The notes beneath the pieces are model-generated. The model was not told where the DNA came from. It saw nothing but the letters and a program-made list of their open reading frames with translations, and did no database searches. The translations under genes were made by a program, and so were the position numbers. From assembly GCA_018648805.1 (NCBI GenBank), contig JABGQM010000039.1:1-41049 (forward strand): a stretch of DNA of 41,049 nucleotides, given 5' to 3'. Shown in pieces: positions 29,812 to 37,144 of this stretch (position 1 is the stretch's first letter; every line of letters starts with the position of its first letter). The DNA is from Verrucomicrobiota bacterium. Lineage in GTDB: Bacteria; Verrucomicrobiota; Kiritimatiellia; UBA8416; JABMPJ01.

Positions 29812-30465
29812 GTGATACTTGAGCAAAACGACAAACTGGTCATGATCGGGGATTCGATCACCGACTGCGGGCGTGGCCGTCCCGCGGGCGAAGGGCTTTT
29901 CGATCCCTACGGTAGCGGTTACGTGAATATGGTGAAGGCTTTCCTGGATGCGCGTCATCCTAACCTGGCGATACGTGTGGTCAACAAGGGCAACAGCGGC
30001 AACACGGTGCGCGAGCTGAAGGCACGCTGGCAGGAGGATGTCCTCGATCAGAAGCCGAATTGGCTCTCGATCATGATCGGGATCAACGATGTCTGGCGGC
30101 AGTTCGACAGCCCGAAGATGCCCGAGACCCATGTGGGGCTTAAGGAGTACGAGCGCACGCTTGAGGAGCTGATCACGGCGAGTCTGCCCGGACTTAAAGG
30201 CCTCATCCTTGTGACCCCGTACTTCATCGAACCCAATCGCGACGACCCGATGCGGGCCCGCATGAATGCGTATGGCGCGGTGATCAAAGCGTTGGCTGAA
30301 AAGCACAACGCCATCCTGGTAGACACGCAGGCCGGTTTTGACCGCATGCTTGAGCACATGCATCCGATGGCCCTCGCCTGGGACCGCGTGCATCCCAACA
30401 GCTCAGGGCATGGAGTGATCGCCACCTGTTTTCTTGAGGCCATTAACTGTGAGGCGTCGGCATGA
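29812..30465 (+). CDS. Cytoplasmic SGNH/GDSL hydrolase
   Basis: A 217-residue SGNH-fold esterase. All four blocks are present: GDSITD with Ser15, the Gly block NKGNSGNTV, GINDVW with the Asn, and DRVHPNSSGH with Asp191 and His194. No signal peptide is seen, so it probably removes acyl groups (often acetyl) from imported sugars. The start is a GTG at 29812 with AAAGGA about eight bases upstream. Its TGA overlaps the ATG of the GH130 gene (ATGA), which means coupled translation. Being linked to a mannoside-type phosphorylase suggests deacetylation of an oligosaccharide before phosphorolysis. Confidence 0.9.
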   Translation: MILEQNDKLVMIGDSITDCGRGRPAGEGLFDPYGSGYVNMVKAFLDARHPNLAIRVVNKGNSGNTVRELKARWQEDVLDQKPNWLSIMIGINDVWRQFDSPKMPETHVGLKEYERTLEELITASLPGLKGLILVTPYFIEPNRDDPMRARMNAYGAVIKALAEKHNAILVDTQAGFDRMLEHMHPMALAWDRVHPNSSGHGVIATCFLEAINCEASA

Positions 30466-31466
30466 AACTGAAGCGATATGAAGGCAACCCGATTCTGGTA
30501 CCGGACAACCGCCCCTGGCGGGATGTCGTCACCTTCAATCCCGGCGCCATTATTGAGGATGGTGTCATCTACCTGATGGAGCGCGCCTGCTCGAACCTGG
30601 TGCCGTTTACGTGTCAGTTCGGCCTCTGGAAGAGCACCGACGGCTTCAACTTCGAGCTGGTCCAGGAGGAGCCGGTCTTCACCAAGGATCACATTGGCTG
30701 CCCCGAGGGCACGGTTGAGGATCCGCGTCTGGCCAAGTATGGCGACACGTTCTATATGACCTATGTCCAGCGCAACTACACCCCTGAATGCTACCCGCAG
30801 GGGAAGGGCATCCCGAAGTATGTGCGTATCACGCATGTGCCCGAGGGCGACCTCAACAACTATCGCTCCGGTATCGCCCGGTCCAAGGACCTGGTCCACT
30901 GGGAGGACATGGGGCTCATGACCCCGCCGGACAACGACGACCGCGACTGCGTGCTCTTCCCCGAGATGATCAACGGCCGCTACGCCATGCTGCGCCGGCC
31001 GATGTACTACGTCGGACCTGAATACGGCTGTGACCGCCCCAGCATGTGGCTGAGCTACTCGGATGACCTGATGCACTGGGAGGACCCCGTGCTGGTCGCC
31101 ACCGCCCAGAACGACACTTGGGAGCAGCGCAAGATCGGTGCCTCGGGGCAACCGGTGCGCACGGAGAAGGGGTGGCTGACGCTCTATCACGGCGTGGATG
31201 AGAACGCCGTCTACCGGACCGGCGTGATGCTGCTGGATCTGGACGATCCAACAAAGGTGATTGCCCGCGCCCCGGATGTCATCATGGAGCCGGAGGAATT
31301 CTACGAGATCACCGGCCTGGTGGTACCCCGCGTGGTCTTCCCCTCGGCCACCGTGGTCAAGGATGATACGCTCTTCGTCTACTACGGCTGCTGCGACACC
31401 TGGATCGGTGCCGCCACCGTGGGGATGGATGAGATTTTGGATTATGTGTGCCAGTACCCGGTGTAG
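30462..31466 (+). CDS. GH130 family glycoside phosphorylase/hydrolase
   Basis: A 334-residue five-bladed beta-propeller enzyme of family GH130, which acts on beta-mannosides by phosphorolysis or, in some subgroups, hydrolysis. Conserved blocks are EGNPILVPD, FNPGAI, EDPRL with the likely catalytic Asp87, LFPEMI, YAMLRRP, IGASGQPV, GWLTLYHG, LLDLDDP and the late VFPSATV and YYGCCDT. No signal peptide. It overlaps the SGNH gene by four bases. Whether it is a phosphorylase depends on phosphate-binding Arg/His residues, which need an alignment; the length fits either. The 194 bases after it hold a notable DNA cloverleaf before the next gene. Confidence 0.9.
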   Translation: MKLKRYEGNPILVPDNRPWRDVVTFNPGAIIEDGVIYLMERACSNLVPFTCQFGLWKSTDGFNFELVQEEPVFTKDHIGCPEGTVEDPRLAKYGDTFYMTYVQRNYTPECYPQGKGIPKYVRITHVPEGDLNNYRSGIARSKDLVHWEDMGLMTPPDNDDRDCVLFPEMINGRYAMLRRPMYYVGPEYGCDRPSMWLSYSDDLMHWEDPVLVATAQNDTWEQRKIGASGQPVRTEKGWLTLYHGVDENAVYRTGVMLLDLDDPTKVIARAPDVIMEPEEFYEITGLVVPRVVFPSATVVKDDTLFVYYGCCDTWIGAATVGMDEILDYVCQYPV

Positions 31467-31481
31467 AGGGGCAAGGGCTCG

Positions 31482-31540
31482 GTTGACGATAGCTGGCGAC
31501 CCAGCCTTCGCGCTGCGCTTGCTACGGCGGGCAGGCGAGA
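31482..31540. repeat. Probable dispersed repeat with GCTGG/CCAGC hairpin
   Basis: The stretch between the GH130 stop and the cloverleaf (AGCTGGCGACCCAGCC..., then CTACGGCGGGCAGGCG) has a short hairpin GCTGG/CCAGC. It resembles repeat words that I associate with intergenic DNA of related genomes. It has no gene-like frame. Only one copy is in this window, so repeat status is from memory of other genomes. Confidence 0.3.
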
Positions 31541-31562
31541 ACGGATAACGAGGAGAAGCTGC

Positions 31563-31622
31563 CGGCCTCGCGCTTGGCAAGCGCGGGCTACATGTAGCCC
31601 GCTCTCGCCGAGAGCGAGGCCG
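31563..31622. repeat. 60-base perfect DNA cloverleaf (four-way inverted-repeat element)
   Basis: The closing stem CGGCCTC (31563-31569) pairs with GAGGCCG (31616-31622). Inside lie three adjacent hairpins with no unpaired base between them. They are GCGCTT-GGC-AAGCGC (31570-31584), GGGCTACATGTAGCCC (31585-31600, a perfect palindrome extending to 31583-31602) and GCTCTC-GCC-GAGAGC (31601-31615). Every stem is free of mismatches. The 3-base loops exclude a tRNA. It sits between GH130 and the second URO-D gene and could fold in DNA or RNA. Confidence 0.85.
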
Positions 31623-31660
31623 TTGGGTTACGTATAGGCGATTAAGAGTGGAGCAAATAG

Positions 31661-32596
31661 ATGACACGAAGACAGTTGGTTAAAGACGCCATTGCACACA
31701 AGACGACGGAGCGGGTTCCGTATGCCATCGATTTTACGCGTGGCGCGAAGGAGAAGTTTCAGGAGGCGACCGGCAACCGCAGCGTTGATGAGTTTCTCGA
31801 TAACGACATCGTCCAGATCTATCCCCCCTGGTGGGGATGGGACAACCTGGGACCCGAGTGGACCGAGATGGATCCACCCACCGCTCTGCCCGGCGTAAAG
31901 GGGCACGGGAACTACCAGGCGTTCCGCGACCAACTCAAGATGCTGCGCGATCATAGCGACAAGTACATCCTGGTGATGATCTATGGCTCGCACTTCGAGA
32001 AGGCGAACAATGCGCGCAAGATCGAGAACTTCCTGGCCGACATGGCGGGCGACCCCGCGTTTGCACAGAAGCTGCTCGACCGCATCATCGAACGCAACAT
32101 GGTGATGCTGGAAAACTTCCTCGGCTGCCCCGAGATCGATGGCGTGCTGCTGGGCAGTGATTGGGGATCGCAGCTTGACCTGCTCATGTCGCCGGACACC
32201 TGGGAGGCCATGATCCGGCCCGGGGAACAGCGCGAGTACGACCTCGTCCACGGCTACGGCAAAGATGTCTGGGTGCACTCCTGCGGCTGTATTTCCAAGG
32301 CGATCCCGTCGCTAATTGAGATGGGGCTGGATGTGCTCAACCCGGTCCAGCCGGAGTGTATGGATCTGGAGACGCTCAAGCGCGAGTATGGCGACAAACT
32401 GGCGTTTTGGGGAGGCATCAGCACGCAGCAGGCGCTCCCGTACGGGACACCCGATGAGGTGAAGACCGAAGCCCGGCGCGTGCGTGACCTGATGGCGCAG
32501 GACGGCGGCTATATCCTCGCCCCCGCGCAACAGCTTCAGGACGATGTGCCGATTGAGAATGTCATGGCGCTGATTGATGTCGCGCAGAATGGGTAG
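31661..32596 (+). CDS. URO-D family protein (MtaA-like), copy 2
   Basis: A 311-residue cytoplasmic member of the URO-D/MtaA superfamily. The MtaA-type metal motif H-x-C is kept as HSCGC (His206, Cys208). The late Cys of MtaA, normally in a SPGC-type turn, reads ILAPAQQL here. FWGGIST and ALPYGTPDEV are typical of the methyltransferase-like branch. The N-terminus MTRRQLVKDAI..ERVPY is the usual start of this family. It is 11 bases upstream of the GH65 gene, whose ribosome-binding site overlaps its end, so they should be co-transcribed. The role is probably methyl-group or decarboxylation chemistry linked to sugar use; the exact reaction cannot be told. Confidence 0.82.
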   Translation: MTRRQLVKDAIAHKTTERVPYAIDFTRGAKEKFQEATGNRSVDEFLDNDIVQIYPPWWGWDNLGPEWTEMDPPTALPGVKGHGNYQAFRDQLKMLRDHSDKYILVMIYGSHFEKANNARKIENFLADMAGDPAFAQKLLDRIIERNMVMLENFLGCPEIDGVLLGSDWGSQLDLLMSPDTWEAMIRPGEQREYDLVHGYGKDVWVHSCGCISKAIPSLIEMGLDVLNPVQPECMDLETLKREYGDKLAFWGGISTQQALPYGTPDEVKTEARRVRDLMAQDGGYILAPAQQLQDDVPIENVMALIDVAQNG

Positions 32597-32607
32597 GGGA
32601 GGCCGAG

Positions 32608-34947
32608 ATGTATATCGAGACGCTTGAACATACCCAGAAGCTGGGCTGGTCGTATAGCGAAGGCGCGTTTGTGGTTGAGGATAACCGCCACTACGAGTCG
32701 CTGTTCGCGTTGGGTACGGGCTATATGACCGTGCGCTCCAGTGTTGACGAGGGGTTCGCTGATGACGACCAGTCGACGGAATACATGCGCATGCCGATGA
32801 ATGTGACGCTGGAGAAGATCCCCGAATCAAAGAATCGCTATGGGACGTTTTTGCCGGTGGTTCAGACAGAGCATCCACTGCTCAAGGTCGGTCTGGCAAA
32901 CCTGCCTTCATTTCTCCCCCTGGTCGTCACGGCCGACGGCGAGACACTCGACATGGAGTACGGAAAGATCAGCGATTATCACCGTTGGCTGGATATCAGG
33001 GAGGCCACGCTGTACCGCACGTTTGTGTGGGAGACTGAGAGCGGAGCTAAACTGAACCTGCTTTTCAAGCGGTTTATGAATCCAGAGCTGCGCTTCACCT
33101 GTGTTCAAGAGTGCAGGATCACGGTCCTGTCCGGGACCGCCGCCATTACGGTGACCAGTTCGGTCGACAACAACGTACGCACCAATGGGTGTGAAGCGTT
33201 CAGTGAGTATGGCGTCGATGCGGATGGCAGCGTTCTGCTGAGTGATGTCACAACCAACATTGGAAAGCGCGTGGTCACGGCCAGCGATACGCGCGTCTCA
33301 ACGTGCGATAGCTATTCGATCGACAAGCAGGCGCGCATCATCTCCGCCGTCTTCTGCTTTGACTTGGCCGCCGGTGAGGAGTCGACGATTCAGAAGGTAT
33401 CTGCCGTAGCATCTGACATGTACTACGAGGCGGATGAGCTTGTGGAGGTCGCGAAGCGGGAGGTCGCATCGCTGATCGATCAGGAGTGTGACACCCTCCA
33501 CCAGGCGCATGTTGCGGTATGGAGTGGACAGTGGGAGATGTCGGATGTGGTCATTGAAGCGAATGATCCGGACGGCTATGACTCTCAGCTATCCATGCGC
33601 ATGGCCATCTATCACCTGCTTCGCGCCAAGGGGAGCGAAGAGTATAGATCACTCGTCGATCCCAAGGGCATGACGTCTGAAGTCTATTTCGGGTCTGTCT
33701 TCTGGGACATGGACATCTTTATTCAGCCGTTCTACATCTACACAAACCATGTGACCGCCAAGACCACGCCTCTTTATCGTTATCACAACCTTGGCGGTGC
33801 CAAGAAACTTGCGGCTGCTGCGGGTTATCACGGTGCCCGCTATCCGTGGATGGGCGCTGTGGATGGCAGCGAAGTCTGTCCGCTGTTCGAATACGCCGAC
33901 CACCAGGTGCATGTAACCACAGACGCCGTCATTGGCACCTGGCACTACATCAGGGAGTCGGGTGACACGGAGTTTCTTTACGAGTGTGCGGCGGAGATGA
34001 TGGTGGAGACGTCGCGTTACTGGGTCGACCGTGTTGACCGCTTGAAGGGCAGGGATGGATACCACATCCTCGGGGTCATGGGGCCGGATGAGTATACGCA
34101 CTTCTGCAACAACAACGCGTACACCAACCACTCGGTCAAATTCTGCCTCAACCTGACGGTTGACGTGGTGAACGAGATGCAGCAGAAAGCACCCGACGCC
34201 TACCAGGCGCTGTGCGACAAAGTCAGCCTGCAGCCGGAAGAGGTAACTCTTTTCAAAGAGATCGCCGAGGGCCTTTCCATTCCTGTGGATGAGAAGCGCC
34301 ACATCGTCTGGCAGTGCGACAACTACGACACCATCTATGCGGAGCTTGATATTGAGGGCATATGGAAGGACCGCAAGCGCGCCTTCGGTGAGTACGTCCC
34401 CCAGGAGAAGCGCTATCGTTCAAAGGTCATGAAGCAATCTGATGTCGGCGCACTGCTCTGCCTGTTCTCCGAGGACTTCACGCTTGAGCAGAAGAAAGCA
34501 TCGCTGGCGTATTACAAGCCCTATAACACGAATGAGTCTTCGAACTCGATGTGCCACAACATGATCCTGGCGGCCAATGTGGGTGACACCGAGCTGGCTT
34601 ACGATTCGTGGAAGGCCTCACTGGATATTGATTTTGGGGCGGATGCACGGTCGAGCGATGGCATACACTGTGCGAACGTTGGGGGCATGTGGCAGCAGGT
34701 GGTTCACGGCTTCGCCGGCATGGTGACCGTGCTGCACACGGACACGCTTACGTTTCGGCCCTGTATGCCCGCCGAGATCGAAACGGTCAGTTTCAAGCTG
34801 TACTGGAAGGGAGACCTCGTGCGCATCACTGTGACCCAGACAGAGCTCACTGTGGAGAATCTTTCGGACAGCGATCTGGACTTTGTGGTCAACCATGATC
34901 GTGCGACCGCCTCAGCAGGCGCGTCGGCTTCGATTGCCTACGCGTAA
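32608..34947 (+). CDS. GH65 family disaccharide phosphorylase (kojibiose/maltose/trehalose phosphorylase type)
   Basis: A 779-residue cytoplasmic enzyme of glycoside hydrolase family 65, which breaks alpha-glucosides with phosphate to give beta-glucose 1-phosphate. It has the N-terminal beta-sandwich (about 1-270), the helical barrel with FWDMDIF (365-371), the general acid Glu495 in MGPDEYT, and the phosphate-site block KQSDV at 609-613. The C-terminal beta domain follows and ends in Ala/Ser-rich sequence. Length is normal. GGGGAGG lies about six bases before the ATG. It follows the URO-D gene by 11 bases. Which disaccharide it prefers is not clear; no beta-phosphoglucomutase gene, a common partner, is in the window. 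Confidence 0.92.
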   Translation: MYIETLEHTQKLGWSYSEGAFVVEDNRHYESLFALGTGYMTVRSSVDEGFADDDQSTEYMRMPMNVTLEKIPESKNRYGTFLPVVQTEHPLLKVGLANLPSFLPLVVTADGETLDMEYGKISDYHRWLDIREATLYRTFVWETESGAKLNLLFKRFMNPELRFTCVQECRITVLSGTAAITVTSSVDNNVRTNGCEAFSEYGVDADGSVLLSDVTTNIGKRVVTASDTRVSTCDSYSIDKQARIISAVFCFDLAAGEESTIQKVSAVASDMYYEADELVEVAKREVASLIDQECDTLHQAHVAVWSGQWEMSDVVIEANDPDGYDSQLSMRMAIYHLLRAKGSEEYRSLVDPKGMTSEVYFGSVFWDMDIFIQPFYIYTNHVTAKTTPLYRYHNLGGAKKLAAAAGYHGARYPWMGAVDGSEVCPLFEYADHQVHVTTDAVIGTWHYIRESGDTEFLYECAAEMMVETSRYWVDRVDRLKGRDGYHILGVMGPDEYTHFCNNNAYTNHSVKFCLNLTVDVVNEMQQKAPDAYQALCDKVSLQPEEVTLFKEIAEGLSIPVDEKRHIVWQCDNYDTIYAELDIEGIWKDRKRAFGEYVPQEKRYRSKVMKQSDVGALLCLFSEDFTLEQKKASLAYYKPYNTNESSNSMCHNMILAANVGDTELAYDSWKASLDIDFGADARSSDGIHCANVGGMWQQVVHGFAGMVTVLHTDTLTFRPCMPAEIETVSFKLYWKGDLVRITVTQTELTVENLSDSDLDFVVNHDRATASAGASASIAYA

Positions 34948-35017
34948 GCCGCCCGGAGCCTGTCCGCAATGCTCTCGGAGGAGCCGGAGGCTGTCGTGGT
35001 GGTGGCGCTCGTGAAGT

Positions 35018-35047
35018 CCGACTGACTACGCTTCGCTCGTCGACGTC
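35018..35047. repeat. Dispersed repeat copy B (CGCTTCGCTCGTCGACGTC)
   Basis: CCGACTGACTA plus CGCTTCGCTCGTCGACGTC, the second copy of the element at 29742-29773, lacking its internal TA. It sits in the 113-base gap between the convergent GH65 and HEAT-repeat genes. No clear terminator with a T-run was found in this gap. Confidence 0.7.
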
Positions 35048-35060
35048 AGATGCTGTGTTG

Positions 35061-35954
35061 TCAGAGGGTGAAGCCGAAGAGGCGGAGCTTGGTCCTCAGC
35101 AGGCGGTCAAGCTCCGGGAGATCCTTGGGGTAGACCGAGATGAGTCGCTTGCCCTCCTGCTGGTAGAGGATCTGCTTCTTGTGCATGCTCATCTTGTACT
35201 GCGGGGTATTCATGCCCCAGTACTCGATGTAGACATCAAGCTCAGGGAGATAGAAGTCGGGGCGGATCTGAAACTCGCCGATGATGCGATACTTGGCGTC
35301 ATAGCGATAGGCCAGCGCATGCGCGGTCAGCCACTCGGCGATGCGCTTCTCGCCCTGCGACTGCACCAGCGTGCCGTCGCGCGCCTCGACGGTTTTGTTG
35401 ACCTCCACCTGCGTCTCAAAGTTGCGCCGCGACAGGAACGTCTCGTCGAAACAGCGGTCGCAGAAGGTGCGCTGAAAGGCCTGGTGTGAGCGGGCATACT
35501 CGTCGCTCGTGACCTTGGCGCTGCAGCGCTGGCAGCGGTGCACGGCCGCATCTTCCCTGATGTGGAGGGCCTCCTCGATAGCGGCCGCCGCCGCTTCCGC
35601 ATCGCGTTGCACGTAGGGCTTCTCGGCGCTGTTGCGCGCCATGTCGCGCAGGTCGGGCAAGCAGCCCTGCGCGGCCACGCCATAGGCCTTGAGGGCCTTG
35701 ATCGCGTATTGCCGTGTCTGTGCATGGGGATCGCGGCGTGCCACTGGCCCCAGCGCTGCAACAGCCGTGGCCTGATCGACTCCCAGCCACGCCAGCTTGC
35801 CCAGGGCCGAGGCCGCCAGCCGGCGGGCATTGTTCGATGGCGATCGCAACAGCTTGAGCAGCTCGTCGAACGCTGCTACTTCCCCCTCGCGCCCAATAGC
35901 CACAGCCCGGTCGGAAAGCCGCTTCTCCAGCTGTCTATCCATTGGATTCTTCAT
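35061..35954 (-). CDS. HEAT-repeat, zinc-ribbon and PD-(D/E)XK nuclease-like protein
   Basis: A 297-residue cytoplasmic protein with three parts. Residues 20-130 are HEAT-like helical repeats (ARRLAASALGKLA, RQYAIKALKAYG). Residues 141-168 form a zinc ribbon with two CxxC pairs (141/144 and 165/168). Residues 195-285 look like a Vsr/DUF559-type PD-(D/E)XK domain: Glu202 in QGEKRIAEWL, Asp233 in RPDFYLPELD, Glu244 in YIEYWG, then HKK and ISVYPKDL. Similar nuclease modules sit in some helicases and repair proteins. The active-site residues appear intact. GAGGGG lies about six bases before the ATG. It is convergent with GH65 and unrelated to the sugar genes around it. A role in DNA repair or defence is inference. 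Confidence 0.72.
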   Translation of the reverse strand: MKNPMDRQLEKRLSDRAVAIGREGEVAAFDELLKLLRSPSNNARRLAASALGKLAWLGVDQATAVAALGPVARRDPHAQTRQYAIKALKAYGVAAQGCLPDLRDMARNSAEKPYVQRDAEAAAAAIEEALHIREDAAVHRCQRCSAKVTSDEYARSHQAFQRTFCDRCFDETFLSRRNFETQVEVNKTVEARDGTLVQSQGEKRIAEWLTAHALAYRYDAKYRIIGEFQIRPDFYLPELDVYIEYWGMNTPQYKMSMHKKQILYQQEGKRLISVYPKDLPELDRLLRTKLRLFGFTL

Positions 35955-36105
35955 GGAAGCCCCTCACTATGTCTGTCATCTCTCGTATAGACGCAGACGC
36001 GCGCAGCAAAGTCAGTCGTGCTCTCGCGCCACGCGCTTGATGTTGACCCACTGTAAGCCCACGCCACCTGCGAGGCAAGGCGAAGCTCATGGTGAGGCTG
36101 ACGCC

Positions 36106-36127
36106 CAAGCACCTTGTTCAAGGCTTG
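36106..36127 (-). terminator. Weak bulged hairpin after the AraC-type gene
   Basis: CAAGC-ACCTTG-TT-CAAGGCTTG folds as 5 pairs, a 2-base bulge and 4 pairs, 31 bases beyond the stop of the regulator gene on its strand. No T-tract follows, so this is a weak candidate only. The rest of the 203-base gap 35955-36157 shows nothing else. Confidence 0.25.
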
Positions 36128-36157
36128 CTCTCTCGGAGCGGCAGCAGCGTACCTGGC

Positions 36158-37045
36158 CTAGCGGGTGGCGCGATAGCGGCTGGGCGTGCAGCCGGTGAGC
36201 TGGCGGAACTTGCGGTTGAAGTGGCCGATGTCGTTGAAGCCGCAGGCCAGGGCGATGTCGAGGACCTTGGCGTTGCTGCTGCGGAGGTGCTGCCTGGCGA
36301 TGTCGATGCGGCGCTGGGCGAGGTAGGCGAAGGGGGCGAGGCCGGTGTAGGCCTTGAACTGCCGGCAGAGGTGCGCTTCACTCATGCTGGCGTGGGTGGC
36401 GAGGTCGGCGAGTCGGTGGGCTCGTTCATAGTGGCGCTCCAGCAGGAGACGAACCGACTCGAGCGGGGCCCAGCGCGAGTGGTCGGCAACGAGGGTCTCG
36501 ACACCGTCGGCCATAGCTTGGCGTGCGCAGCTGATCAGCAAGGCCCGCCAGGCCGACTCCAGAATCTGTTCGTAGCCCGACGCGGCACGCTCCTGCTCGG
36601 TGAGACAGTAGCTAAGCAGGTGTGTCAACGGTGCCGGATCCCCAAATTGCAGGAACGAGGTGAGTCCGCGTGGTATGCCCGGATGCGGTGCTGAGGGGAA
36701 GAGAGAGGCGGCGGCTGTTGCGAACGGCTCGGGCAGAATCGGTGACGCATGACGGGCGGGATCAAGGTAGATGTTGAAGAGTTCTACGCCCTCAGCATCG
36801 GTCGTCAGACTGTGTGCCTGGCCATAGTGGACAATGCCGAGGGAGCCGGGGGGACAGCGTCGCTCCGTGTCACCGATGATGTGACGCGCCGTCCCGCGCA
36901 CAATGAAGTTCGCCTCGAGGATGTCGTGCCCGTGGGTGGCGGATGTGGCGGTGTGGACATAGTGGGAGAAATGGGCGACCGCAAAGCCCATGGTCTCGAG
37001 CGAGGCGTGTCCGCGCCCGTGCAGGTGGATGGTGTGCCGTTTCAT
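36158..37045 (-). CDS. AraC-family transcriptional regulator with N-terminal cupin sensor
   Basis: A 295-residue regulator. The N-terminal 10-110 region is cupin-like (GHDILEANFIVRG, PPGSLGIVHYG) and should bind a sugar or related ligand. The C-terminal 200-295 region holds the two helix-turn-helix units: LADLATHASMSEAHLCRQFK and VLDIALACGFNDIGHFNRKF, followed by the family-typical TGCTPSRYR. Such proteins usually activate carbohydrate genes. It is divergent from the URO-D/GH78 pair across 99 bases, which makes that pair its most likely target. The ATG at 37045 has no clear ribosome-binding site. GACG and CGTC in the divergent gap form a short inverted pair, but it is too weak to call an operator. 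Confidence 0.93.
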   Translation of the reverse strand: MKRHTIHLHGRGHASLETMGFAVAHFSHYVHTATSATHGHDILEANFIVRGTARHIIGDTERRCPPGSLGIVHYGQAHSLTTDAEGVELFNIYLDPARHASPILPEPFATAAASLFPSAPHPGIPRGLTSFLQFGDPAPLTHLLSYCLTEQERAASGYEQILESAWRALLISCARQAMADGVETLVADHSRWAPLESVRLLLERHYERAHRLADLATHASMSEAHLCRQFKAYTGLAPFAYLAQRRIDIARQHLRSSNAKVLDIALACGFNDIGHFNRKFRQLTGCTPSRYRATR

Positions 37046-37144
37046 TGATGTCAGAATAGGCGGATTGCCAAAGCAAGATCAACATAGAATGACGATGCTT
37101 ATGCGTCTATATTGCCTGACTCAACCTACGGGAGAATCTTGATC

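Noticed and set aside
31563..31622. tRNA or tRNA-like gene
   Set aside because: The cloverleaf has 3-base loops, a palindromic central arm, and no anticodon, D-loop or TTCGA sequence.
37066..37111. Operator for the AraC regulator in the divergent gap
   Set aside because: GACG and CGTC are only four bases and the surrounding bases do not continue the symmetry.
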